A DNA stretch of 64,000 nucleotides, taken from Sulfurimonas crateris. Its GTDB lineage: Bacteria > Campylobacterota > Campylobacteria > Campylobacterales > Sulfurimonadaceae. The stretch covers positions 186,001 to 250,000 of the forward strand of contig NZ_SZPX01000003.1 in assembly GCF_005217605.1 (NCBI RefSeq), given 5' to 3'. Both the position numbers and the translations under genes were made by a program. The notes beneath the pieces are model-generated. The model had not been told where the DNA came from. It was given only the letters and a program-made list of their open reading frames with translations, and searched no databases. Below are positions 28,337 through 37,371 of the stretch, one piece after another (the first letter of the stretch is position 1; the number at the start of each line of letters is the position of its first letter).

Positions 28337-28687
28337 TTATTTAGATTTTTCTACGATCTCTCTACAATCTATACAGTATATCGCATGAGGTTTAACTTTT
28401 AATCTCTGAAACCCTATAGGGTCTTCACACATCTCACAAATTCCATAATCACCAGAGGCGATCTTTCCAAGAGTCACATTGATCTCTCTTAGCTCTTTTT
28501 CTTGCTGTCTTACAATAGCGCTCTCGACCATAGAACTGTTATCGACAGATGCATGATCGCCCTCATCATTAAGTTCTAATGAGCTTAACTGATTTAGTTC
28601 ATCATTTACACCTTTTATGTTTTTAATGATCTGGTCTTTTCTACTCTCTAAAATCTCTTTAAAGTATTTTAACTCGCTATCTTGCAC
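28337..28687 (-). CDS. DksA/TraR-type zinc-finger protein
   Basis: The 116-residue protein has an N-terminal coiled coil (about 1-75) and a C-terminal four-cysteine zinc finger: CEMCEDP, then YCIDCREIVE. DksA proteins bind in the secondary channel of RNA polymerase and alter transcription with ppGpp. The acidic tip normally formed by D-x2-D/A is represented by LNDEGDHASVDNSS in the coiled-coil turn. It is slightly shorter than E. coli DksA (151 residues) but fits epsilon DksA-like proteins. Confidence 0.9.
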   Translation of the reverse strand: MQDSELKYFKEILESRKDQIIKNIKGVNDELNQLSSLELNDEGDHASVDNSSMVESAIVRQQEKELREINVTLGKIASGDYGICEMCEDPIGFQRLKVKPHAIYCIDCREIVEKSK

Positions 28688-28696
28688 GTACTTTCC

Positions 28697-29155
28697 TTAT
28701 TTGTGATATGGGTGGTTGCTCAAAATTGAAAACCCTCTATAAATCTGCTCAAGCAAAACAGCCTTTGCAATTTTATGACTCATAGTAATATTTCCTAAAC
28801 TTATAACGGCATCGCTTTTTTTCAAAAACTCATTCTCAAAGCCGTAAGCTCCGCCTATGAAAAATTTAATCGCAATTTTACCATCTAATAGCTTACTAAA
28901 TTCATAACTATCGATTATTTTTCCATCAGGGTGCAATATTACGTTAAAACCTTTTGATATATAGGGCTCTAAAAGTTTTGAATAAGCCTGTTTTGAAGCT
29001 TCAGGTGAGATAGTGTGTGCTTTTGTTACATCTTTGTTAAAAAGTTCCGTATCGTCTACTTTAGCAAAGCGCGAAATCATCTTTATAAGTTCTTTATAGA
29101 GAGGATCATAGGTAGAGCGCTCTTTTTTTGCTATTGACACTATCTCTATATTCAT
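28697..29155 (-). CDS. rlmH: 23S rRNA (pseudouridine1915-N3)-methyltransferase RlmH
   Basis: RlmH methylates pseudouridine 1915 in helix 69 of 23S rRNA. The SPOUT knot signature is visible in FFIGGAYGF near residue 103, [20 protein letters not shown], and the C-terminal [14 protein letters not shown]. The length of 152 residues is normal. It overlaps the thiE-like gene upstream by 4 bases. Confidence 0.95.
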   Translation of the reverse strand: MNIEIVSIAKKERSTYDPLYKELIKMISRFAKVDDTELFNKDVTKAHTISPEASKQAYSKLLEPYISKGFNVILHPDGKIIDSYEFSKLLDGKIAIKFFIGGAYGFENEFLKKSDAVISLGNITMSHKIAKAVLLEQIYRGFSILSNHPYHK

Positions 29156-29715
29156 AAAATAAGCCCGCTACCTATGACATGATATGTCACATGAGAAAAT
29201 TTATCGCTCTTTTTTACGCCGCCTATTGCCGCGACAAAATGTTTTGAGTGTGAAGCGATCTCATCAAGACTCTCGCCCAAGAGAGCTGATATATCACTTT
29301 TTGTAGCAGTGCTTCTGTACGCTCCGAGACCGATATAGTTGAGATCCATCTCATTTGCCTCTAAAACTTCCTCTTTGCTGTGAGTTGAGATGCCCAGTAT
29401 CTTATCTTTTCCCGTAACACCTCTTAATATCTTTATAGCTTTTAAAGGGTCTGGGTCTATTGCTCTTAGATCATCCTGCCCGACATGCACGCCATCACAA
29501 AACTCTACAAGCTCATACGCGTCGTTTACAATTAAAAAACCGTCATACATATTTCTGATCTTAATAAGCTGGCGTTTGATTAATTGTAAATCCGCACTTT
29601 TATTGCGGTATTGGATTATCTCTGCTTTTTGCTCTTTGGCAATGCTGATATAAGCCTCTAGAGAGATCGATCTCTTATCTAGAAGCTCCTGGTCACAGAG
29701 TGCGTAAAGACGCAT
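29152..29715 (-). CDS. thiE: Thiamine-phosphate synthase-like protein
   Basis: ThiE joins the thiazole and pyrimidine halves of thiamine. The 187-residue sequence contains EIIQYRNKS (where ThiE has Q-x-R-x-K), [10 protein letters not shown], the glycine-aspartate motif GVHVGQDDL, and [12 protein letters not shown], then [12 protein letters not shown]. It is about 20 residues shorter than typical ThiE, with a compact C-terminus. The phosphate-binding glycines (AIGGV) are present. A TenI-type relative is possible because no other thiamine genes are near. The start touches the accD stop by one base. Confidence 0.85.
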   Translation of the reverse strand: MRLYALCDQELLDKRSISLEAYISIAKEQKAEIIQYRNKSADLQLIKRQLIKIRNMYDGFLIVNDAYELVEFCDGVHVGQDDLRAIDPDPLKAIKILRGVTGKDKILGISTHSKEEVLEANEMDLNYIGLGAYRSTATKSDISALLGESLDEIASHSKHFVAAIGGVKKSDKFSHVTYHVIGSGLIL

Positions 29716-30560
29716 TATGCAACTTTTAGAAGTGTTAGGAGGTCTGAGAGTGTTTTTTTAAGATTGTTTCTATTTACAACCATATCTATTGAGCCCTTTT
29801 CAAGCAAAAACTCTGCTCGCTGGAATCCATCAGGGAGAGCAGAGCCTATCGTCTGCTCTATCACTCTCTGTCCCGCAAAACCGATCAAAGCCCCCGGCTC
29901 AGCAATGATAATATCGCCAAGCGTTGCAAATGAAGCACTTACACCGCCCATTGTAGGGTCAGTAAGAACGGAGATATACGGAAGGTTGTGTTTTGCAAGT
30001 TTTGCCAAAGCGGCAGAGGTCTTGCTCATCTGAAGCAGTGAAAAAGTACTCTCCTGCATTCTAGCACCGCCGCTCGCACTAAGGATGATAAGCCCCTGTC
30101 TCTTCTGGATTGCACGATCTACCGCACGGACGATCTTCTCACCCTCAACAGATCCTAAAGAGCCGCCCATAAAAGCAAAATCAAATATTACGACTTGAGC
30201 AGGAACACCGTTCATCTCACACTCTCCGCTTACAACAGATGAAGTTTTGCCTGTTTTGGCTTCTGCGTCTTTGAGTCTCTGTTTATATGATATTTTATCG
30301 GTAAATTTAAGTGGGTCAACAGGTCTAAGATTAGAATCATACTCAACAAATGTTCCCTCATCTGCTAAAAGTTCTATTCTCTCTTTTACGCCTATTCTTA
30401 TATGATATCCGCATTTAGGGCAGACATGTTTTTGATTTTCAACCTCTTTGTAGTACATTAGGGATTGACATGATTTACACTTTACCCAATGTGCAGGAGC
30501 TTCACTTTTAACAGGTTCTTTTATGTTTTTATTTCTAGAAAAAATGCTAAGTAAATTCAA
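29715..30560 (-). CDS. accD: Acetyl-CoA carboxylase carboxyltransferase subunit beta
   Basis: With AccA it transfers the carboxyl group from biotin to acetyl-CoA in fatty-acid synthesis. A zinc ribbon at the N-terminus (CKSCQSL, then CPKCGYH) is followed by the crotonase-like domain with GGARMQE and DPTMGGVSASFA. The length of 281 residues is normal. The start is TTG with an AAGGA ribosome-binding site six bases away; I see no competing ATG. Confidence 0.96.
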   Translation of the reverse strand: MNLLSIFSRNKNIKEPVKSEAPAHWVKCKSCQSLMYYKEVENQKHVCPKCGYHIRIGVKERIELLADEGTFVEYDSNLRPVDPLKFTDKISYKQRLKDAEAKTGKTSSVVSGECEMNGVPAQVVIFDFAFMGGSLGSVEGEKIVRAVDRAIQKRQGLIILSASGGARMQESTFSLLQMSKTSAALAKLAKHNLPYISVLTDPTMGGVSASFATLGDIIIAEPGALIGFAGQRVIEQTIGSALPDGFQRAEFLLEKGSIDMVVNRNNLKKTLSDLLTLLKVA

Positions 30561-30591
30561 AAATTATCCTTTTATATATATTATGGCGGGA

Positions 30592-30597
30592 ATTATA
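30592..30597 (-). promoter_or_regulatory. Probable -10 box of accD
   Basis: Read on the minus strand this is TATAAT, about 31 bases before the accD start. A second TATAAT-like copy lies further up, next to the dispersed repeat. Confidence 0.45.
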
Positions 30598-30634
30598 TCG
30601 AATTTATACTTTAATTTTATAACCAATATTATAC

Positions 30635-30721
30635 ACTAAAACGAACGCGTCCGTTTTAGTGGCAGGGACAGATGTCCCTACAACCCCCTAAAGCTACGAA
30701 AAACTTTGTTTTTCGAGAATT
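30635..30721 (+). repeat. Dispersed three-hairpin repeat, copy 1
   Basis: This stretch holds three inverted repeats: ACTAAAACG with CGTTTTAGT (30635-30660), GGGACA with TGTCCC (30665-30678), and CGAAAAAC with GTTTTTCG (30697-30715). The segment TGTCCCTACAACCCCCTAAA joins the second and third. A close relative in the same orientation is at 50450-50534. The two copies differ in the first stem by a compensatory pair (A-T here, G-C there), so the structure appears conserved. It lies between accD and gltD. Whether it is a miniature mobile element, a REP-like unit or an RNA is not known. Confidence 0.8.
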
Positions 30722-30734
30722 ATAAAAAAGAACA

Positions 30735-32123
30735 CTATTTTTTCAGCAGTGATTTTACTATACTTCTAGCGGCTTCACGTCCGTCATACGCAGCAGTTAC
30801 TACAAGGTCGGCACCTCTATAACAATCGCCTCCCGCATATATACCTGACGTTGTAGTCTCGTGAGTCTCTTCATTTATTATGATTCCGCCCCACTTGTTG
30901 GTATCTATGCCGTTTTCAGCCAAGAATGAAGGAGCTTCAGGATCAAAACCAAGCGACATAATAACTACGTCTGCATTTACTCTGTATTCGCTCCCTTTTA
31001 CCTCTTCCATCTTTTGACGCCCGCTCTCATCTTTTGCACCAAGAGTAGTTTTAATGACTTCAACACCGACGGCATTGCCCTTGTCGTTTAAGATGATCTC
31101 TTTAGGAGAGACAAAAAATGTAAAGTCAACGCCCTCTTCCATTGCATTCTTATACTCTTTTTGGCTTCCCGGCATATTATGCGCATCACGTCTATAGAGA
31201 CAAGTAACGCTCTTCGCACCCTCTCTTTTGGCAGTTCTAAGACAATCCATTGCCGTGTCTCCGCCGCCGATAACAACTACATTTTTATCTTTAAAATCAA
31301 ACTTTTTATCGTAAGAGAGCTTGAAGTTCTTTCTCTGAATTGCCGTTAGATAATCCATCGCTTTGTAAACATTTGGTGCCTGTTCGCCGTTTATTGAAGC
31401 TTTTTTCGCTTTTGTAGCGCCTATGCCTATAAACATCGCGTCATGCTTGTCGGCTATCTCTTCAAAAGTTATATCTTTGCCCACTTCACAATTAAGCACA
31501 AGCTCCATACCTGCATCTGTAAGAAACTTTATACGTCGTTCTATTATCTTTTTATCAAGTTTGAAGTTAGGGATCCCGTAGGTCATAAGCCCGCCTGCTC
31601 TGTCGCTTCTCTCATAAACAGTAACTGCTATTCCTGAACGCAGAAGATATGTAGCAGCAGATAGTCCAGCAGGACCGCTTCCTATGATCGCCACCTTTTT
31701 GTCAGTTGTTATTCCCGGAAAATCAGGCTTAAATCCTGCTCTAAATCCCTCTTCCGTTATATGTGTCTCAACAGAGCCGATCGTAATTGCCCCATGACCG
31801 TCATTTAGAGTACAATCACCTTCGCAAAGTCTGTCATGAGGGCAGACTCTTCCCATAACTTCTGGAAACGGTGACGGCTCGTTTGAGAGCTTGAATGCGA
31901 ACTCCAGATCTTTTTCGCTCACCGCTTTTAGCCACTGTGGTATATAGTTGTGAAGCGGGCACTTATTTAGACAAAACGGGTCTCCGCACTGTATACATCT
32001 CTCGCTCTGCGTTGAGGCTTCGCTCTTATCGAAAACTTCGTAAATCTCTCCAAAATCTTTTGTTCTCTCAACGACTAATCTCTTTTTTGCTTCTACTCTT
32101 TCAATTGTTAAAAATTCTCTCAT
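30735..32123 (-). CDS. gltD: Glutamate synthase small subunit (NADPH)
   Basis: The subunit passes electrons from NAD(P)H to GltB. The N-terminus has the cysteine-rich 4Fe-4S binding region CIQCGDPFCLNKCPLHNY (about residues 40-57) and a second CPHDRLCEGDC cluster. FAD binding shows as GSGPAGLSAA, and NADPH binding as VVIGGGDTAMDCLRTA. The 462-residue length is normal. It begins 2 bases after the gltB stop, so the pair forms an operon for ammonium assimilation. Confidence 0.96.
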   Translation of the reverse strand: MREFLTIERVEAKKRLVVERTKDFGEIYEVFDKSEASTQSERCIQCGDPFCLNKCPLHNYIPQWLKAVSEKDLEFAFKLSNEPSPFPEVMGRVCPHDRLCEGDCTLNDGHGAITIGSVETHITEEGFRAGFKPDFPGITTDKKVAIIGSGPAGLSAATYLLRSGIAVTVYERSDRAGGLMTYGIPNFKLDKKIIERRIKFLTDAGMELVLNCEVGKDITFEEIADKHDAMFIGIGATKAKKASINGEQAPNVYKAMDYLTAIQRKNFKLSYDKKFDFKDKNVVVIGGGDTAMDCLRTAKREGAKSVTCLYRRDAHNMPGSQKEYKNAMEEGVDFTFFVSPKEIILNDKGNAVGVEVIKTTLGAKDESGRQKMEEVKGSEYRVNADVVIMSLGFDPEAPSFLAENGIDTNKWGGIIINEETHETTTSGIYAGGDCYRGADLVVTAAYDGREAARSIVKSLLKK

Positions 32124-32125
32124 GA

Positions 32126-35100
32126 TTAATCTCCGATCTCTAAGTTAATAGGCAGTTTAGTTAGATTTTTAGGTTTTACGAGCCAGAAGTTTCTCACCTC
32201 TATTCTAAAGTTTTCAAGCAGCGCTTTTGCCTTTTTGCTCTCAGTCTCGACAACATAATCTTTAAGAAGTTTTTTGAGGTAGTGTCTAGCCTCATCGGTC
32301 TCGTCGGTATCGATTCTTACCAGCTCTACAAGCTCACGGTTTGCATTTTCAAAAAACTTGTGCTCTTCATCATATACGAAGCTTATTCCGCCTGTCATAC
32401 CTGCACCGAAGTTTATTCCCGTGCGTCCAAGGATCACTACAACACCGCCTGTCATATACTCACATGCGTTATCTCCTGTTCCCTCGACAATTGCAAGTGC
32501 TCCGGAGTTACGAACCGCAAATCTCTCCCCTACACTTCCTGCAACATAGAGCTTTCCACCTGTTGCTCCATAAAGACATGTATTACCGCCTGCAGCAAAT
32601 TTCTCACCGCTGTTTTTAGAGGTAACGATTATCTTTCCTCCATGCATCCCTTTTCCGATGTAGTCATTTGCAACACCACTTAGGTAGATTGATACTCCAT
32701 GGATCAAAAATGCACCCAAAGCCTGTCCGCTAATACCGGTTAGGTTAATGCGGATCGTGTCAGAAGCAAGTCCTTTGTCACCGTAGTATTCAGCGATCTC
32801 TCCACTTATAAGCGCGCCGAAACTTCTGTTGACGTTCGTGATCTTTCTATTGATCTTAACAGGATATTCAGGATGTTTTATAGCGCTCATCGCCTCTTTA
32901 AGAACATCTTTTTCAAATGCGTTGTCATCAAACGGAGGATTTGTAAGCTGCTGAGAGCTGTTCACCCCCTCCTCTTGATGTAAAACAGCGCTGAAATCGA
33001 ACTTTTGAGCAAAGCTGTCATCTGTGACTTTTAGAAGATCACTTCTGCCTATCATCTCCTGCATAGTTCTAAATCCAAGCTCTGCCATGATCGAACGAAT
33101 ATCTTCAGCCAAAAGAGTAAAATAGTTTATAAGCTGATCGACATGACCTTTAAAGAACTCTTGACGCAGTTTTTCATTTTGAGTCGCAATACCGACCGAA
33201 CATTTGTTGACATGGCAGATGCGGAGCATTTTACAACCTACGATAGTTAAAACACCCGTTCCAAATCCATAGCTCTCTGCACCGAGAAGTGCAGCTTTTA
33301 CAACATCAAGTCCTGATTTTAGACCGCCGTCTGTTTGAAGCTCTACCACTCTTCTAAGGTTGTTTGCTTTTAGTGCATTGTGTGCTTCGCTAAGTCCAAG
33401 TTCCCAAGGATTTCCTGCAAACTTGATCGAGGTAAGAGGTGCGGCACCTGTTCCGCCGTCTCCGCCTGAGATAATGATCTTATCCGCATACGCTTTTGCA
33501 ACACCCGCAGCAATAGTTCCGACACCGATAGTCGATACCAGTTTCACGGCAACTCTTGCTTTTGGATTTACCTGCTTAACGTCAAAAATAAGCTGTGCCA
33601 GATCCTCGATAGAGTAGATATCGTGATGAGGAGGAGGCGAGATGAGTGTTACACCCGGAACGGTATGGCGAAGTTTTCCTATAAGCGCTGAAACCTTATG
33701 CCCAGGAAGCTGTCCACCCTCGCCCGGTTTTGCACCCTGAGCGACTTTTATCTGGATCTCTTCGGCACTTCTAAGGTATGCTGGTGTGACACCAAAACGT
33801 CCCGATGCCACCTGTTTTATCTTTGAGTTTCTCTCAGTTCCAAAGCGCTCAGGGTCTTCTCCACCCTCTCCACAGTTTGACTGTGCACCTATTCTGTTCA
33901 TTGCGATCGCAATTGTCTCGTGTGCTTCGGGACTGATAGAGCCAAGACTCATAGCAGCTGAGGCAAATCTTTTAAAGATCTCCTCTTTAGGCTCTACTTC
34001 AGAAATATTGATCGGTTTTCTGTCTGATCTTATATCAAAGAAATCACGAATAAACTTCAGACCTCTTTTGTTTACAAGGTCTCTTAGTCTCTCATAATCT
34101 TTCTTGCTTCCGCTCTGTGCGGTAGCATGGATAGCATGAATAACTTCAGGTCCGAAATCATGGTGCTCTTGTCCGCTGTAGAATTTATAGTAGCCGCCGA
34201 TATTTAGAGGAAATATTTTGTTAAAACCGTTGTTCTCGAAAGCCTGCTCATGATATTTTGTAAGTCTCTCATCTATATCACTGTAATCGAGTCCGTTTAG
34301 TGCAGAGTTTGATGCTCCAAAACACTCGCTCACCATCTCGCGGCTTAGTCCCATAACATCAAAAAGACCTGAGTTTCTATATGAAGCTATAGTAGATATA
34401 CCCATTTTGGACATTATTTTAAGGATTCCTGCATTGAGTGAACCGTGAACCGCTTTAAGCGCCACGTTACAATCCACCGTAACAGCATTTGATCTTTTTG
34501 TATGCTCTATAACGGTCTCGGCTAATAGTTTAGGGTGGATCGCATTTGCACCGTAACCTATAAGAACCGCCGCGCTGTGAGAGTCGTAAACCTCGCAGCT
34601 TACAGCGACCATAGATGCCAAATGACGAACCTTTGCTTTTAACAATGCCGAGTTAAGACGTCCTATAGCCATTGCCATAGGGATTATTTTCTTCTCTTTA
34701 CTAAATTCGCTATCATCAAGTATAATGATTCTGGTACCTTCATTTTTTACAGAGTTTACGACATTTTCAACCAAAGCATCAAGTGATTTTTTCAGATCGA
34801 TCTCATAAGCGGTAGAGAATGTTTTGTTGCGGTAAAAATCTTGATAACTAGGAGACTTCTTATCACCGAAAGATTTTAAAATAGAGAGTTTCTCGCTTGT
34901 TATGATAGGAGAGATAGATTTTAGACGATGCGCATGAAACGGCACTTCATCAAGGATGTTGTGAACCTCTCCAAAGCCCGTATTTAAACTCATAACCACT
35001 TTTTCTCTGATAGGGTCGATCGGAGGGTTTGTGACCTGAGCAAACTTCTGCTTGAAAAAGTCGCTAAATGCTCTTTGCTTATTTGAGAATGCTGCGAGCG

Positions 35101-36565
35101 GAGTATCATCACCCATTGAGCCTACAGCCTCTTTACCCTCTAAGATCATAGGCTCTATAACCTGCTCTATAACCTCATGAGTAACGTTAAAGTATCTCTG
35201 TCTTGCTATAAGCTCCTCTTTTGTATATTCGGAGTCAGACATATATTGATCGACCACGTGTTCTTGCAGGTAGATCATATGCTCGTTTAGCCACTTCATA
35301 TATGGGTTTGAGCTCTTTAGGTAGTCGTTTATGTCGCTGTTCTTTAATATTTTGCCGTTTTTAAGGTCAAGTCCAATCATCTCGCCCGACTGCAGACGGC
35401 CTCTCTCTTTTATATCCTTCTCAGGGATATCGACAACACCGTATTCACTTGCTATAAGCAGGGTGTCATCTTTTGTGATGATATATTTTGAAGGGCGAAG
35501 TCCATTTCTATCAAGTACACATCCTACATATCTTCCATCTGTCACGGAGAATGCTGCAGGTCCGTCCCACGCTTCAAAAACTGTTGAGTGATACTCATAA
35601 AATGCGCGAAGTTCAGGGTCCATATGAGGTGCGTTCTGCCAAGCAGCAGGAATGACGGCACGGACAGCTTTGAAAAAGTCCATACCGTTTACAAGCAAAA
35701 ACTCAAAAAAGTTGTCTGCCGAAGCACTATCCGATGACTTTGGCTGTAAAATAGGAAGTATTCTCTGTATCTCTTCATCTGTAAAGACCTCGCTCCTGAT
35801 CGATTCCGATTTTATCTCTACATTAAAACGGTTTCCCTCGACAGAGTTGATCTCTCCGTTGTGCGCAACCGCACGAAATGGCTGTGCAAGTCTCCACTGC
35901 GGAAGAGTGTTGGTTGAGAATCTTTGGTGAAACAGTGAAAAAGAGATCTTAAAGTTCTCATCTTGAAGGTCTACAAAGAACTCTTTGATATGCGTAGGCA
36001 TAACCAGTCCCTTGTAAGAGATCACCTTTGAGCTCATAGAAGCTATGTAAAAGTCATTGTCATCTTCAAGTCTATGCTCGCTCTCTTTGCGTGATAGATA
36101 CAAAAGCGCGTCAAATCTATTGGTTGCCATTATTGAGTTTGGAGTTATAAATAGTTGAACGATTTTAGGAAGAGTTAAAAGTGCTTGTTCTCCAAGAGCA
36201 TCAGTATTTACCGGAACAAATCTGCGAAGCACTACTTTTAAGTCATTTGCCTCACAAATCTCCTCAATAACATCTAAATATTTAAGATCTTTTGTAAATA
36301 CGCAGGCAACTGCAAACTGCTTTGGCAGCTCAATTCCCTCTTTTGAAGCCTCTTTGCGAAGAAACTCTTCAGGAAGTGAAAAAAGCAAGCCGCTGCCATC
36401 TCCTGTTTTTCCGTCTGCCGCTACGGCACCGCGGTGCATCATTCTCTCCAATGCAGTTACGGCATCATTTAAAACTTTATGTGAAGGTTTGTTTTTAATG
36501 TTTGCAACAAGCCCAAAACCACAGTTATCTTTAAATGATCTCAATAAATCATGATGTTCAACCAT
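32126..36565 (-). CDS. gltB: Glutamate synthase large subunit
   Basis: GltB converts 2-oxoglutarate and glutamine to two glutamates. The start is placed at the ATG at 36565 because TAGGAG lies six bases before it; an in-frame candidate 21 bases upstream has no such site. With this start the amidotransferase cysteine is residue 15 (DNCGFG), preceded by a short propeptide to be cleaved. Later come the FMN barrel (ISGGDGGTGAAP), the 3Fe-4S ligands CKMLRICHVNKC, and the C-terminal beta-helix with repeated G-x-x-G-x-x-x-G turns. The predicted protein has 1479 residues. Confidence 0.96.
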   Translation of the reverse strand: MVEHHDLLRSFKDNCGFGLVANIKNKPSHKVLNDAVTALERMMHRGAVAADGKTGDGSGLLFSLPEEFLRKEASKEGIELPKQFAVACVFTKDLKYLDVIEEICEANDLKVVLRRFVPVNTDALGEQALLTLPKIVQLFITPNSIMATNRFDALLYLSRKESEHRLEDDNDFYIASMSSKVISYKGLVMPTHIKEFFVDLQDENFKISFSLFHQRFSTNTLPQWRLAQPFRAVAHNGEINSVEGNRFNVEIKSESIRSEVFTDEEIQRILPILQPKSSDSASADNFFEFLLVNGMDFFKAVRAVIPAAWQNAPHMDPELRAFYEYHSTVFEAWDGPAAFSVTDGRYVGCVLDRNGLRPSKYIITKDDTLLIASEYGVVDIPEKDIKERGRLQSGEMIGLDLKNGKILKNSDINDYLKSSNPYMKWLNEHMIYLQEHVVDQYMSDSEYTKEELIARQRYFNVTHEVIEQVIEPMILEGKEAVGSMGDDTPLAAFSNKQRAFSDFFKQKFAQVTNPPIDPIREKVVMSLNTGFGEVHNILDEVPFHAHRLKSISPIITSEKLSILKSFGDKKSPSYQDFYRNKTFSTAYEIDLKKSLDALVENVVNSVKNEGTRIIILDDSEFSKEKKIIPMAMAIGRLNSALLKAKVRHLASMVAVSCEVYDSHSAAVLIGYGANAIHPKLLAETVIEHTKRSNAVTVDCNVALKAVHGSLNAGILKIMSKMGISTIASYRNSGLFDVMGLSREMVSECFGASNSALNGLDYSDIDERLTKYHEQAFENNGFNKIFPLNIGGYYKFYSGQEHHDFGPEVIHAIHATAQSGSKKDYERLRDLVNKRGLKFIRDFFDIRSDRKPINISEVEPKEEIFKRFASAAMSLGSISPEAHETIAIAMNRIGAQSNCGEGGEDPERFGTERNSKIKQVASGRFGVTPAYLRSAEEIQIKVAQGAKPGEGGQLPGHKVSALIGKLRHTVPGVTLISPPPHHDIYSIEDLAQLIFDVKQVNPKARVAVKLVSTIGVGTIAAGVAKAYADKIIISGGDGGTGAAPLTSIKFAGNPWELGLSEAHNALKANNLRRVVELQTDGGLKSGLDVVKAALLGAESYGFGTGVLTIVGCKMLRICHVNKCSVGIATQNEKLRQEFFKGHVDQLINYFTLLAEDIRSIMAELGFRTMQEMIGRSDLLKVTDDSFAQKFDFSAVLHQEEGVNSSQQLTNPPFDDNAFEKDVLKEAMSAIKHPEYPVKINRKITNVNRSFGALISGEIAEYYGDKGLASDTIRINLTGISGQALGAFLIHGVSIYLSGVANDYIGKGMHGGKIIVTSKNSGEKFAAGGNTCLYGATGGKLYVAGSVGERFAVRNSGALAIVEGTGDNACEYMTGGVVVILGRTGINFGAGMTGGISFVYDEEHKFFENANRELVELVRIDTDETDEARHYLKKLLKDYVVETESKKAKALLENFRIEVRNFWLVKPKNLTKLPINLEIGD

Positions 36566-36656
36566 ACTAACTCCTAAATTTTGCAATTTTATTGAATTTC
36601 TTTACAAATTTAATCTCTTTTTAAAGAAACTTGTCCTATTTAGAGATTGGACTTGC

Positions 36657-36662
36657 ATTATA
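36657..36662 (-). promoter_or_regulatory. Probable -10 box of gltBD
   Basis: TATAAT on the minus strand, about 90 bases before the gltB start. The leader between them is AT-rich with no riboswitch-like fold that I can recognise. Confidence 0.45.
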
Positions 36663-36744
36663 CATTTTAAAGGTTTAAAAAAATATAATATCAATAGAAT
36701 TTTTTTGAGAAAATTTAAAATATGCGTAGTAAAGAAGCAAAAAG

Positions 36745-37365
36745 ATGCAAGGATTTATTCTAAATCTTAACAAAGTCAAAGATGAAGATTTAATAGTCAC
36801 TATCATATCAAGAGAGAACTTAGATACTCTTTACAGGTTCTACGGAGCAAGGCATGGAGTGATAAATCTAGGCTTTAAAATAGACTATGAGAAAGAAGCA
36901 TCATCTAAATCGACCATATATAGATTAAAAGATGTGATACACATAGGGTTTAAATGGATAAACGATTATAAACTACTGCGAGTATGGCAGGATTTTTGCG
37001 CCCTCTTTTACAAGCATCTAAAAGATGCCGAAGAGCTTGATGAGTTCTATTTTGAACTCTTAGACTCTGCTTCAAAAAATTGGGGAAGACAGAACCCAAA
37101 AAGGGTGGCAGTAGAGTCATATATAAAACTGCTCAGGTATGAAGGTAGGCTGCATAAAGAGTTTGAGTGTTTTTTATGCTCGGCTCCTATAGTTGAAGAT
37201 GAGATATCACTTATCCGTGCATTTCTGCCGACCCACAAGGGATGCACCCATACATTTGGTATCAAAAAAGATGCGCTGCTGGAGCTATTTGAAAATGATT
37301 CAACGCTTTTTTTAAGCGATGAGGAGATAGAGAGGCTCTGGTATATCCTGCTTGAGGGATTATAA
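36745..37365 (+). CDS. recO: Recombination mediator RecO (epsilon type)
   Basis: RecO helps load RecA onto SSB-covered gaps. The 206-residue sequence begins with the OB-fold MQGFILNLNKVKDEDLIVTI and continues with RFYGARHGVINLGFKIDY, then a helical domain and a CFLC pair near residue 140. It is shorter than E. coli RecO (242), as is usual in Campylobacterota, where a special RecO N-terminal family exists. The start has no strong ribosome-binding site, and a TATAAT lies at 36684-36689. Confidence 0.85.
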   Translation: MQGFILNLNKVKDEDLIVTIISRENLDTLYRFYGARHGVINLGFKIDYEKEASSKSTIYRLKDVIHIGFKWINDYKLLRVWQDFCALFYKHLKDAEELDEFYFELLDSASKNWGRQNPKRVAVESYIKLLRYEGRLHKEFECFLCSAPIVEDEISLIRAFLPTHKGCTHTFGIKKDALLELFENDSTLFLSDEEIERLWYILLEGL

Positions 37366-37371
37366 GACCTA

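Noticed and set aside
30635-30721. Rho-independent terminator of gltD
   Set aside because: The last hairpin is not followed by a T run on the gltD strand, and the same element lies in the opposite relation to its upstream gene at 50450.
32282-32683. Plus-strand frames rich in cysteine and serine opposite gltB
   Set aside because: They are reverse frames of a conserved gene, and their composition reflects its codon use.
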